Shown one piece after another: positions 1 to 8,982 of a stretch of 64,000 bases of DNA. Under the pieces are notes generated by a model. It was given only the letters and a program-made list of their open reading frames with translations, searched no databases and was not told the origin of the DNA. The position numbers and the translations under genes were made by a program. This DNA is from Mucilaginibacter paludis DSM 18603 (lineage in GTDB: Bacteria; Bacteroidota; Bacteroidia; Sphingobacteriales; Sphingobacteriaceae): positions 1-64,000 of the forward strand of contig NZ_CM001403.1 of NCBI RefSeq assembly GCF_000166195.2, in the 5' to 3' direction. Position 1 is the stretch's first letter. Each line of letters opens with the position of its first letter.

Positions 1-178
1 ATTTTCTGAAAAAAGTCTGATTAACAGCTCAGTATGCCTCTATTTTTCAGTTAACTATTCTTTATTATCAATTGCGTTTATTATGTTTATATAACCTTTA
101 ATGTTGCAGCCTGCTTGCAGTTTTGTCCGGAAGGACCAACTTTTTTAATAGCATTAACCAATAAGGTAAATCATCAGC

Positions 179-601
179 ATGAGCTGGGACATTTTAATTA
201 TCAACTCGAACAAACCGGTTGATCTTGAAGAAGGCGAATGGCCCAATTTCAAATCAAGGCAATCGGTTATCGATGCCATCCAGGCGTCATTCCCTGATTC
301 CGATTGGAGCGATCCATCCTGGCGTCGATTGAATAAGCACAATGCGACTATTGAGTTTAATATGGGCGATAGTGAGGATATTGGAAATAGTTTTATGCTC
401 CACGTACGCGGAAGAACAGATATTGCACTGGAAATAGTAAAAATGTGTAGCCAAAATAATTGGATAACTTTTGATGCCTCTGGCAATCAATTTTTGGACG
501 AAAGCAACCAGCATCAAAACAGTTTTAACAATTGGTGCGCTTATCGCGATCAGATAGTTTCGGGCGATGCAGAGAAGAAACCCTGGTGGAAATTTTGGTA
601 G
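179..601 (+). CDS. hypothetical protein, 140 aa, soluble
   Basis: I do not recognise the family. The protein is acidic and soluble, has no signal peptide or membrane segment, starts MSWDILIIN and ends in a tryptophan-rich tail (KKPWWKFW). Such a small cytosolic protein with W/D-rich text resembles immunity-type or SMI1-like small proteins only in general character, so I assign no function. The ATG at 179 is the first in frame. The gene lies 27 bp upstream of the membrane-protein gene at 629, so the two are probably cotranscribed. That it is a real gene is fairly sure; its role is unknown. Confidence 0.7.
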   Translation: MSWDILIINSNKPVDLEEGEWPNFKSRQSVIDAIQASFPDSDWSDPSWRRLNKHNATIEFNMGDSEDIGNSFMLHVRGRTDIALEIVKMCSQNNWITFDASGNQFLDESNQHQNSFNNWCAYRDQIVSGDAEKKPWWKFW

Positions 602-628
602 ATATTAAAATGCTATAAAAAAATAACG

Positions 629-1162
629 ATGTTTAGATCAACAAATCATTCCATATTTAATTTAAAAGCCAGGCCATATAATTTATTGGGCATTGCAGGC
701 TTGATGACGGGCCTGATGTCTTTTTTACCAATACATCAAGAGACATTGGAGATCAATTTGCGCGATACATATTTAGTGATTGCTGCTCCGTCGATATGCA
801 GAATTTTTGCCGTTGTATTATTATTCCTGTGGTCGCTTTATCTGGTATCAGATCATTTAATGCTTTCGCGTAAGCTATCCTGGTTTCATATAGTGGGTAC
901 ACTTTTATGTTTAGTTTTCCTTTTCTTCTTTAGTATTTACAAGCCGGATGTACCGGAAGTTCCGATGAGATACTATGCGTTTACTGGCTCTGAAAGTCAA
1001 CGCCCTGGCTTCAACATTTCCAATCTATACATACCAGTTGTATTGATTTTACTACTTGCGCAATTATTTTTTTCCATTAACCTTACTATGGGTAGTATTA
1101 AGGTTTTGTTTCAAAAAAAAACAAGTGATGGTCAAGAGAGTAACATCAACTTAGTGAAATAA
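629..1162 (+). CDS. hypothetical four-helix membrane protein, 177 aa
   Basis: Four hydrophobic stretches are visible, at about residues 18-36, 49-75, 85-105 and 132-152, so this is an inner-membrane protein. The second helix starts with LRDTYLVIA, which resembles the HDTYFVVAH element of haem-copper oxidase subunit I, but the histidines that bind metal are absent. That likeness may be chance. The gene follows the 179-601 gene by 27 bp on the same strand and is followed by a repeat region. Function unknown. Confidence 0.65.
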   Translation: MFRSTNHSIFNLKARPYNLLGIAGLMTGLMSFLPIHQETLEINLRDTYLVIAAPSICRIFAVVLLFLWSLYLVSDHLMLSRKLSWFHIVGTLLCLVFLFFFSIYKPDVPEVPMRYYAFTGSESQRPGFNISNLYIPVVLILLLAQLFFSINLTMGSIKVLFQKKTSDGQESNINLVK

Positions 1163-1169
1163 TTTATTT

Positions 1170-1700
1170 ATGTGGAGATTGCTTACTCCCTCAATGACGC
1201 TTGGAGATGGTGATTTGCGCAGATTGCCATTATTAAAACTATCGTCATCGAGTATCCTACCGGGCCTCACCCCGGAAAAAACAGGGATGACATTTGAAAC
1301 CTGTAGGCTATTTTGCGCAGATAGGAAAAGTGCGCAAAAGCCTGACTGCACGCCGGGCCGGGAGTTGGCCTGTGGGCGGAAGGATCGGGCAGTCCAAAGC
1401 CCCCTCTAAATCTCCCCCGGTAGGGGAGACTTTTTAAGCCCTCCCTACCGGGGAGGGTTGGGTGGGGCTTCTTCACGCGGCGATTGAGCGTGCCGATGAT
1501 CTAAATTATGAATACTGATTATCTGAGCAAAGATAGCACATTGATAATCAGCGCACCGAATATGACGCATACTTACCGCTTTTAGAAGATCCCTCCTCCC
1601 GTCGTGACGACATGATGAAGAGAAGTTTAGTATTGACAATCAATAACTTACATAAAAGCCATATTATAAGGAGGAACGACGAAGCAATCTCTAAATTATG
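1170..1700. repeat. intergenic repeat cluster (copies of the units seen at 63.1-64.0 kb)
   Basis: This 0.65-kb spacer carries no convincing gene. About 1287-1393 matches a GC-rich unit found again near 63.10-63.20 and 63.69-63.80 kb (shared core GCACGCCGGGCCGGGAG). About 1385-1470 is an imperfect palindrome of CCCTC and GGGGAG blocks. About 1470-1557 matches the second unit of the 63-kb cluster (shared core CACGCGGCGA...GAGCGTGCCGAT). Near 1670 there is an inverted trace of the GAGATTGCTTCG unit. Short open frames here are repeat-derived. Confidence 0.75.
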
Positions 1701-1815
1701 CAGAACCATGCAGCGCAGTTAAGCCTACGTGATATCCTCTACATGCGGCACTCTGCTATCATTTCACCATTTACAAACTGTAGGTTAAAAAAACGAAATG
1801 ACAACTCTTTCTCAA

Positions 1816-2346
1816 TTATCCCAATATTCTTTGTTTTTGAACTAAAAATTCGCTTTCTGTCAATACACCGCTGTCTCTTAATTCGGCCAGCTTCTTTAGT
1901 TCGTCGCCAATGCTAAAATTTGCATGAGGAGTTGCCTGCGGTACGATTTCAAGAGCGGTAAGTATTTCAGTTACCTTATCAACAAACGATTTTGCTTTAT
2001 CTTTGGCTACATTGCGGATAATCTCGCCAGAGCGGCCGGTGTTATAGATGGCAATTTCGGCGAATATCATTCCGGAGCCGTAATTAACCGAAGAAATCTG
2101 TTTAAGAGGGAAGCTTTCGAGCTTAGCGCCAAAAAAGAAACCTTTATCGTAAAATCCAATCCGCTTGTTGCTTAAAAACAACACGCCTTGCTTACTATTT
2201 AAGTTGCCCTGCACAATGTGAATCAGTTCTTCATCGGCCATCAACACGGTGGTAAGGTGTTTAATTTCTTTCTGGCCTAAAAAACGGTCCATTTTCGACC
2301 ACCCTAATTGTTCAATTTTTTTGTCGAGAGAAGCAAATGTTTCCAT
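1816..2346 (-). CDS. PH-like domain plus SHOCT domain protein, 176 aa
   Basis: Residues about 30-125 have the alternating pattern of a bacterial PH domain (VLMADEELIHIVQGN, then LFLSNKRIGFYDKGFF), as in YokE-like proteins. Residues about 146-175 (DELKKLAELRDSGVLTESEF) are a SHOCT domain, a short C-terminal helix pair usually attached to other modules and thought to mediate oligomerisation. There is no signal peptide. It is a single gene with no partner in the same direction. Domain calls are from recognisable text; the cellular role is unknown. Confidence 0.75.
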   Translation of the reverse strand: METFASLDKKIEQLGWSKMDRFLGQKEIKHLTTVLMADEELIHIVQGNLNSKQGVLFLSNKRIGFYDKGFFFGAKLESFPLKQISSVNYGSGMIFAEIAIYNTGRSGEIIRNVAKDKAKSFVDKVTEILTALEIVPQATPHANFSIGDELKKLAELRDSGVLTESEFLVQKQRILG

Positions 2347-2859
2347 TATTCAGTGATGTTGTACTAAAGTTTCAGGCTCACATTTTTGAAAGATGTCAAG
2401 GCCCGGTGCAGGTGCTAAAGATAAATCATAATTCGGAATAATTGAGGAAAGTATTCAAACAATATTGACCTGTGGCCACACCAAAGGTTGCTGCCTTTAC
2501 AGCTATCTGCATCAGCTTTAACATTTGATATTTATAAATTAAGGCTTGCCATTTACTCGGATTACCCGAACGGCACTCGCCCAACCACAACAACTCAAAT
2601 TAAGGAGGCCAGTGCACTTCACAGATATGGCTTAACAAGGGAGTTCGCTGTTTTGCGCCTGATGGTAAGTAATTGTAAAAAGCTTTTTTTCTACAATTAA
2701 AGGATGGCAAAACCAAGATCAACCTTGGATATTCCGAAGCTGTAGACCAGGGTATTGCCAAGTAAATACTTTGCCGCCTTCAACAGGATGAAACCTCGTT
2801 AAAAGCGGCTTTGATCTGTATCTTTTAAAAGCGAACGGTTCTTAAAACAAGCCTTCACA
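2347..2859. other. spacer of 513 bp without a confident gene
   Basis: An open frame of 70 codons at 2488-2700 has no recognisable domain or ribosome binding site. Around 2690-2766 one plus-strand frame reads like a protein tail (KDGKTKINLGYSEA, then stop), but a stop lies just upstream, so at most it is a gene relic. No terminator, tRNA or repeat was recognised. Confidence 0.4.
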
Positions 2860-3405
2860 TTATACGTTCACAACAGCAGGCTTTTCAACTACCTTCCACA
2901 AGTCACCCAATATGGTATCTGTAAATTGTTTTACATCGCCATTGGTTAAGCGGTAGGCCGATATGCTATCACGATCACGTTTAGGCCCGGCAGACAATAA
3001 ATCGGCTACGTGCAAATCAATAAGCGCCACCGGTGTTTGGCCTGTTCTCTTCTTCAACTCGCCGGCAAGTTTCGGATTAGCGCCATCAGAGCCTCCGCTT
3101 ATTGAAACAAAAGCATACGGGCTTGGCTTAGCTTTAATGTAATTGAGATAAGCGCGAAGCGGCGTTGCCACATGCCCCATCCAAACCGGCCCTACAAAAA
3201 CAACCAGGTCGTTTTTGCCCAGTGCGTCGGCCTTGGGGCTTACTTGCGGCGTCCGGTCAAATAAAACATCCAGCATAATGGTAGTTGTGGTGCGGGTTTT
3301 AAACTCTGTGATTTTGATGAGCTTTGCCGAAAGTTCTGTAGCTAAACTGCTGGCCAAAGCTTGGTTGTTACCAGTTAACGAATAGGAAATAACTGTTATT
3401 TTCAT
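2860..3405 (-). CDS. flavodoxin-fold protein, 181 aa
   Basis: The N-terminus ITVISYSLTGNNQALASSLA is the FMN phosphate-binding loop of flavodoxins (S/T-x-T-G-N). VVFVGPVWMGHVATPLRAYL at about residues 70-90 is the second FMN-contacting region, typical of flavodoxin/NAD(P)H:quinone-oxidoreductase-like proteins. It probably binds FMN and moves electrons in the cytosol; the partner is not evident. It is transcribed alone, 137 bp downstream of the DUF4914 gene on the same strand. Length agrees with flavodoxin-family proteins. Confidence 0.82.
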   Translation of the reverse strand: MKITVISYSLTGNNQALASSLATELSAKLIKITEFKTRTTTTIMLDVLFDRTPQVSPKADALGKNDLVVFVGPVWMGHVATPLRAYLNYIKAKPSPYAFVSISGGSDGANPKLAGELKKRTGQTPVALIDLHVADLLSAGPKRDRDSISAYRLTNGDVKQFTDTILGDLWKVVEKPAVVNV

Positions 3406-3542
3406 GGTTATGTTGTTTAATCATTTTATTAAGCGGGTGCCACCATCAACAGGGTAACCGATTAGTCAAATAGCGCGAAAATAAATCCGCATCTTACGCT
3501 CTACCGCTGTTGAATATACACGCGCCATTGTTAATAGCACTC

Positions 3543-5465
3543 TTATATCATGGCATTTTCTTTTACGGCCGTTTCAACCTTTACGCTCTCTAATGGCTGG
3601 ATCAGGTCAACATAGTCTTGCAGGCTTCCGTCATTTAAACACATTTCAATAATCTGCCTGCCCAGCGGATGCAGATCGGGCACCAGGTACTCTTCTAACT
3701 CCTTCTTAAAAAAGTCCGTTAGAATTTGCGCCCCGGCATCATACCCCTCCACACCATTATCCTTTTGTAAATCAACTTGTAAAAAATGCTTAGGTATCGT
3801 TTGCCCTTCAATTTTTAGCGATTCGAGCGCGAAGCCTAAAAGCGGGCAACGCGACGGTGCCAAAGGCTCCTTCTTAAAGTTTACGTTACCTCGTCTGGAT
3901 AAATATTCGCGCGCTATCCACTGCCCGCTAAAGCCAACCTCGTAAGCGCCAATATGCTGGTTGGGTATCAATATATAGCGGGTTAACGGTGTATTTAAGA
4001 TTTGCTCGAGCAACAAATTGGCCTGTACAACTTTGAGCCCGGTTGCAAATGGCCAATACGAGCCAACGCCTTCGCTTATCATGCCTTTGCCTGTGCTAAT
4101 TATACTTGGGTTAGCATGGCCGCGAGGTGCAACCAGACGCCATAACCAAGCCAGAGCAGGTGGCAAAACGTGAAATATACCTATAATGCCATAGGTTGGA
4201 TTATCCCTTGTACACGGCGGCGTACGGATACCAAAGCTGCGGATATCAATTTCAGCCGGATCATCAATGGTGTTTTCAACATGCCTGCGCGGTAAAATAA
4301 CGCGCGGGTTGGGGCAAGGCTTACCGGGCGCATCCATGGATGGCTCCCATATTAAGCAAGTAGCCTCGGGCTTGCCATTGATGCTCAAAAACATCAGGGG
4401 CTCTTTAGGGTGAATGGTAGCGCGCTCGATATCCGGATCGGTACCGTACTGGGTAATGTGATTGATACGTAAAAACCAGCCGTACTCGGCATCGATCACT
4501 ACCAATTTTTTTCCGTTTTGCAAAGCTGGTAACGCCAGGGCCATATCATCTGTAATAGGTTGCAGCGACGATTCGTCCTTGATCTCGATATAGTATTTTT
4601 CAGCGCTTTTTAAATTGGTACCCAAAAGCAGCCGACCATCGAGTTCGCGGTGCGATGCCGTTGTCATTTCGCTTTTACCGCCCCCGCTGGCCCCCTCGTG
4701 CATAATTACAAAATCATTTTCGTAAGGGGTAGTTACCTTCACGGCAGATGCATGCAGGGTTGTCCAGCCCTCCTCCTCACCTATGTTCAATAAAATACCG
4801 TAAACACCTTTTTTGGCGCTTGGGCCGGGGTACAGGTTATAGGCAAACATTTCGTGCATTTTTTCGAGGCGATTGTGTACCACCACCTGTTTGCCGGCAA
4901 AATGAGTATGCCTGAAAGGTGGCGCCACGTAAATGACGGCGCGAGGTTTAAAACCGTAAGGTATTTTACTCCGCGGAATAAAGCCTTGCAGATCTGCCAG
5001 GCAGGTGGCAAAAAAACCAGCATTAGCCGGAGCTACCAATAATGAGGGGTAACCATTTTCTTCGCCGCCAGACATAAAAGGAACGATAATCAATTCGTCC
5101 TGGTTGGCAAACCACTCAAAGCTCTCTTTGCGCAAGGCGTCAAAACTGGTGCCGTATCGGTTTGTAAAAGTGGGCTTATCGGTAGGCTTGTCATCACCAA
5201 TAACCATGCAATCCGGATCGCGACGGCGCAGGTACGGATCGGTATAATTTACGGATACTCCATTTTTACACCGCACTACAGTGGCTTCAACAATGTTGCC
5301 AAAGCCTGGCGTGTCGTATGATACCTCGTAGGTATGATCTACAGATCTGCCAAACGAAAGGTCAATCAGGTCCTCGCGGCTCTCGGCAAGTATTACTTCT
5401 TTATTTTCGAGAAGATTTCGCAACTCCTGGGGAAGTATAAATTTTTTTATCAGCGACTTTTCCAT
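3543..5465 (-). CDS. DUF4914-family protein with an HPr-kinase/PEPCK-like P-loop, 640 aa
   Basis: I recognise the overall text as the DUF4914 family, whose function is not established. Residues 258-265 (GASGGGKS followed by E) form a Walker A motif, and LHASAV about 20 residues earlier is the arrangement seen in HPr kinase/PEPCK-like P-loop proteins (LHAS...GxSGxGKSE). Other conserved-looking text is HTHFAGKQVVVHNRLEKMHE (about 186-205). It is soluble with no signal peptide. The ATG at 5465 is the first in frame. A nucleotide-dependent kinase or carboxykinase-like role is inference. Confidence 0.7.
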   Translation of the reverse strand: MEKSLIKKFILPQELRNLLENKEVILAESREDLIDLSFGRSVDHTYEVSYDTPGFGNIVEATVVRCKNGVSVNYTDPYLRRRDPDCMVIGDDKPTDKPTFTNRYGTSFDALRKESFEWFANQDELIIVPFMSGGEENGYPSLLVAPANAGFFATCLADLQGFIPRSKIPYGFKPRAVIYVAPPFRHTHFAGKQVVVHNRLEKMHEMFAYNLYPGPSAKKGVYGILLNIGEEEGWTTLHASAVKVTTPYENDFVIMHEGASGGGKSEMTTASHRELDGRLLLGTNLKSAEKYYIEIKDESSLQPITDDMALALPALQNGKKLVVIDAEYGWFLRINHITQYGTDPDIERATIHPKEPLMFLSINGKPEATCLIWEPSMDAPGKPCPNPRVILPRRHVENTIDDPAEIDIRSFGIRTPPCTRDNPTYGIIGIFHVLPPALAWLWRLVAPRGHANPSIISTGKGMISEGVGSYWPFATGLKVVQANLLLEQILNTPLTRYILIPNQHIGAYEVGFSGQWIAREYLSRRGNVNFKKEPLAPSRCPLLGFALESLKIEGQTIPKHFLQVDLQKDNGVEGYDAGAQILTDFFKKELEEYLVPDLHPLGRQIIEMCLNDGSLQDYVDLIQPLESVKVETAVKENAMI

Positions 5466-5760
5466 TGTGTTTTATAATTTTCTGAGTCTGATTTTGATGC
5501 TTTACCGGCAAAGTATTGCACGTTTAATTTCGCCTCAATGGTAGGCAAATGGAAAGCCTTAATAAATGATAGGGATCATATAGCGCCGAAACAGCAAAAT
5601 TTACCAAACTGACAAAATCAAACACCAAAAAATACCTGATTTTATTGAAATGAAAATTATGAGCCAATAATTATTGATATTTATCTAAATATACCGGGAA
5701 GCTATCCATTTAAAATGCTCCATGAGCGGTACGCAGCCCTATTTTTGATCATGAGCAGTA

Positions 5761-6006
5761 TTACCTAAGCAATGAGAAGCTCAAGCGTTCAATTTTTATA
5801 ATATTTACAGGGCAACTTTTAGCGGCAATCATGCTGCTATCATACTCATCATCACCCACAGTTACCATATAAATGCCTTTTTTTTCCGTACCGCCAATCA
5901 GGGTGCTTTTACCGTCTTGTTTTGAAATTCGCCAACGGTAAAAAGATGCTTCCACACAAGCGTTGCAACCAATGCACTTATTGCGGTACTGAATAATACG
6001 GATCAT
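5761..6006 (-). CDS. single-cluster 4Fe-4S ferredoxin, 81 aa
   Basis: C11-x2-C14-x2-C17 together with C65-P66 are the four ligands of one [4Fe-4S] cluster, as in short bacterial ferredoxins. A second C-x2-C-x2-C set is absent. The segment between carries a short beta region with acidic residues (GDDEYDSSM). The start is 4 bp after the stop of the U32 gene, so the two are one transcript and the ferredoxin is the likely electron donor or cluster partner of that enzyme. Cluster type is family knowledge; the partnership is inference. Confidence 0.8.
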   Translation of the reverse strand: MIRIIQYRNKCIGCNACVEASFYRWRISKQDGKSTLIGGTEKKGIYMVTVGDDEYDSSMIAAKSCPVNIIKIERLSFSLLR

Positions 6007-6010
6007 GTGA

Positions 6011-7249
6011 TTAAGCGTTCACCAATTTATATAAACTATCCGATGGGCGGATCTGGCTATCAACCGGGATACAAAATGTTTCGCCTTTGTAAACCGTATC
6101 CCTGGATACGTCGTCGATATTTAAGGTTTTAACCGTTGTTTGAATAACGCCCGTGGTTGGCCCGATAATTAATATTTCGTTACCTACATCCAACGTAAAA
6201 GCCTCCAGTTTAAACTGGGCTATACCTACTTTTTTGAAGTAGTTGATACCTTTACCCAGGTATATTTTCCTTTTGGTGGCCTTTGAGCCCGGGCTGCTTG
6301 TCCACTCGCCCATTTTGCGCCCAAGATAATAGCCATCCCAAAAGCCGAGGTTAAAAACGTTGCCGAGCTTGTCTTTTAATAAAGCCGCCAGAGTGGGGTT
6401 ATACAGGCCTTTGTAATAAGCATCGATGGCTTCTCGATAGCATTGGGTTACTGTATAAACATATTCTGGACTGCGGCCACGGCCTTCTATTTTCAATACC
6501 GATGCTCCCGCATGAATAAGCTGATCTAAAAAATCGATGGTACATAAATCTTTAGCCGACATAATGTACTCGTTATCAACTTCAAGCTCGTTACCAGTTT
6601 CTTTATCAGTCACCAAAAAACTATGCCTGCAATTTTGGATACAAGCGCCGCGGTTGGCCGAAGCAAAATCAGAGTGAAGACTGAGGTAACACTTTCCGGA
6701 TATGGCCATACACAAAGCACCATGCCCGAATATTTCAATTTTAATTAAATTACCCGACGGCCCGGTTATCTTTTTCCTGGCAATCTCCCGATTGATATCC
6801 CCTACCTGTTTTAAACTCAACTCACGCGCCAAAACGATTACATCAGCGTAAGCGGAAAAAAACTCTACACTCTGAATATTGGATACGTTGGCCTGTGTGG
6901 AGATATGAACAGGCATATTTTGCTTTTTAGCATATTGTAACACAGCCGGATCTGCAGCGATAATGGCATTTACACCGTTTTTAACTGCTGCGTTGATGAT
7001 ACGCTTCATTGTTGCCATATCATGATCATACAAAACCGTGTTAACTGTTAAGTAGCACTTAACCGAATGGCTACGGCAAATACCGGCTATAGAATTAATA
7101 TCATCAATTTTAAGGGCGCTGTTGTTGCGGGCCCTCATATTCAGTTGCTCAACGCCAAAGTAAACAGAATCCGCACCCGCTTGTATGGCCGCATATAACG
7201 ACTCGAGCGAGCCAACGGGACACATCAGCTCAATTTTATTACTATCCAT
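6011..7249 (-). CDS. U32-family protein (TrhP/RlhA/UbiU-like Fe-S enzyme), 412 aa
   Basis: The N-terminus ELMCPVGSLESLYAAIQAGADSVYFG is the TIM-barrel start of the 'peptidase U32' family. Members studied in detail hydroxylate tRNA or rRNA (TrhP, RlhA) or ubiquinone precursors (UbiU/V) using a 4Fe-4S cluster; protease activity is doubtful. Cluster ligands C180, C187, C203 and C207 are all present (GALCMAISGKC, RGACIQNC). Length is close to TrhP, so a tRNA-uridine hydroxylation factor is my best guess. A ferredoxin gene follows after 4 bp. Confidence 0.8.
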   Translation of the reverse strand: MDSNKIELMCPVGSLESLYAAIQAGADSVYFGVEQLNMRARNNSALKIDDINSIAGICRSHSVKCYLTVNTVLYDHDMATMKRIINAAVKNGVNAIIAADPAVLQYAKKQNMPVHISTQANVSNIQSVEFFSAYADVIVLARELSLKQVGDINREIARKKITGPSGNLIKIEIFGHGALCMAISGKCYLSLHSDFASANRGACIQNCRHSFLVTDKETGNELEVDNEYIMSAKDLCTIDFLDQLIHAGASVLKIEGRGRSPEYVYTVTQCYREAIDAYYKGLYNPTLAALLKDKLGNVFNLGFWDGYYLGRKMGEWTSSPGSKATKRKIYLGKGINYFKKVGIAQFKLEAFTLDVGNEILIIGPTTGVIQTTVKTLNIDDVSRDTVYKGETFCIPVDSQIRPSDSLYKLVNA

Positions 7250-7443
7250 ATTTTTACTACCTCAAAACTGAGCAATAATCTGCGTGAGATATATGATGAC
7301 GGTCATATTTGGCAAATAATGCCCGAATGGTATGGTTTGTACGTTGTGCAATATGGTATAACTCAAAAACACTATGGAAACTGACTCACTTTTGTGAAAG
7401 CTAAACGGTGAATTACTTGCCGACTTCAGCCGTATTAAAGCGC

Positions 7444-7731
7444 CTAAAATTTGGGGATCAGGTTTTCGGCCACGCCTGCTACATGCGTACGGGTTCGTTT
7501 GTTTGCATACTTTGCAACAGTGGTTTTTTGCCTATTTAAGTTAGCCTGGCTGTTAACAGTTACCGGCCTAACAGCAGGTATCTGCTGAGTATAGGTAGCC
7601 TTAGTACATTTTTTTGGCAAACTGTTTCTAAACGCCCGCCGGGTAGTATCAGTTCCCGAAGGTTTAGAGGTCTGACTGGCGTTACAATAGCATGCCAACA
7701 ACATAAGCAATACCAAGGCTATAGCTTTCAT
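7444..7731 (-). CDS. small putative lipoprotein, 95 aa
   Basis: The N-terminus MKAIALVLLMLLAC is a short signal sequence ending in a lipobox-like LLAC, so the product may be lipid-anchored at Cys14; an ordinary signal peptide ending in CNA is the alternative. The rest is rich in T, K, R and N with no domain I know and looks disordered. No partner gene is close. Codon choice resembles neighbouring genes, which supports it being real. Confidence 0.5.
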   Translation of the reverse strand: MKAIALVLLMLLACYCNASQTSKPSGTDTTRRAFRNSLPKKCTKATYTQQIPAVRPVTVNSQANLNRQKTTVAKYANKRTRTHVAGVAENLIPKF

Positions 7732-7841
7732 TTTAAATCGATCTTTATCTTAACACATTGTCTGTCTTCTTCTTACAGTAAGGATAGAAACAAATACAAA
7801 ATTAACAGACCACATGAAAACAAAATGAAATTAACCTTTGA

Positions 7842-7996
7842 TTTGAAAACAGATTCGACGTTATTACAGCAAAGAATGATAAAAAATTTTACATTAAAGA
7901 AGCCCAACTGCAATTTGAATTTGATAAAGATAAAAATGATGTTATAAAACTCTCAATACCAATGGTAAAGGTGCCGACTGGGTAAAAGTAAAATAA
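7842..7996 (+). pseudogene. decayed C-terminal gene fragment (DUF3471-like tail)
   Basis: One frame from 7842 reads FENRFDVITAKNDKKFYIKE and on to about 7950. Continuing in a frame shifted by one position it reads NGKGADWVKVK and stops at 7996. This pattern (FYIKEAQLQFEFDKDK..., then NGKG) is like the C-terminal beta domain (DUF3471) that ends many Bacteroidota beta-lactamase-like serine hydrolases. There is no upstream body, so it is a relic. The family call is tentative. The rest of the 7732-8086 spacer shows nothing. Confidence 0.4.
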
Positions 7997-8086
7997 AGAA
8001 TATTCAGCAGTTTTAAAACTATGACAGGGTACAAAAAGCCTCATAAATGTTTCAATAATACTATTTGATACCCATTTTTGTACCTA

Positions 8087-8980
8087 TTAGTTAAACGCCT
8101 GCCTAAATTCCAGCGGCGACAAGTTCGTTTTCTTTTTAAATAGCGTGCTGAAGGACTGCGCATGTTCAAAACCCAAGGCATAAGCGATCTCGCTTACCGA
8201 AAGACTGGTCGTGGAAAGCCGTTCTTTGGCTTTCCCGATCAGCTTTTCATGGATATGCTGCTGCGTACTTTGTCCGGTATGCACCCTTAGCAAATCACTC
8301 AGATAATTTGGTGACAAGTTCATTTTATCTGCGATATATTGTACTGTGAGCAAACCGGATACCTCGCCAGCAAAATACTCGTCAACGATTTTTTCAAATT
8401 TGACAAGCAATTCGGAGTTGTTATTTTTACGCGTAATGAACTGCCTTTCGTAGAAACGTTTAGAATAATTTAAAAGCAGCTCGATCTGTGATAAAATAAT
8501 CTCCTGGGTATGCTTGTCGATATGCTGGCATTCTTTATCGATCTTATGCAGAATCACCAACAGATCCTCCTCTTCTTCTGCTGATAAATGCAAGGCTTCA
8601 TTCACCGCATAATCAAAAAAGCCATAGTTATGAATAGTATTAGCTAAAGGATGCTGACGCAAAAAGTCCGGGTGAAAGATGAGCAATTCACCCGAACCGC
8701 ACTCCATCTGCTGTAAGTCCAGGTATTGTACCTGGTTAGGTGCGGTAAAACTAAGCACGCCCTTATCATAGTCATAATGCTGCTGCCCATACCTGATCTT
8801 GCCTTTTGCTTCCCGCTTTAACGCTACGCAATAAAACCGGTTTACAAATCCTTTCCAGACCTCCTCATCCAAAAAAACGCTTTCGGCCAAATTGATAACG
8901 CTTACCAGCGGATGTTTAGGCTCAGGCAAAGACAACAGTCGGTGGAATTCAGAGATGGAATTAATGGCGTTCATAAACAA
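8087..8980 (-). CDS. AraC-family transcriptional regulator, 297 aa
   Basis: Residues about 205-295 hold the two helix-turn-helix motifs of AraC/XylS proteins (IADKMNLSPNYLSDLLRVHT and VSEIAYALGFEHAQSFSTLF). The N-terminal 170 residues form a cupin-like sensor region. It starts 2 bp after the stop of the aldo/keto reductase gene, so the two are cotranscribed and it probably controls that reductase in response to an aldehyde or related signal. The paired arrangement is common in Bacteroidota; the inducer is unknown. Confidence 0.88.
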   Translation of the reverse strand: MFMNAINSISEFHRLLSLPEPKHPLVSVINLAESVFLDEEVWKGFVNRFYCVALKREAKGKIRYGQQHYDYDKGVLSFTAPNQVQYLDLQQMECGSGELLIFHPDFLRQHPLANTIHNYGFFDYAVNEALHLSAEEEEDLLVILHKIDKECQHIDKHTQEIILSQIELLLNYSKRFYERQFITRKNNNSELLVKFEKIVDEYFAGEVSGLLTVQYIADKMNLSPNYLSDLLRVHTGQSTQQHIHEKLIGKAKERLSTTSLSVSEIAYALGFEHAQSFSTLFKKKTNLSPLEFRQAFN

Positions 8981-8982
8981 AT

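Noticed and set aside
2488..2700. 70-codon open frame in the 2.35-2.86 kb spacer
   Set aside because: No domain, no ribosome binding site and no coding-like character over most of its length.
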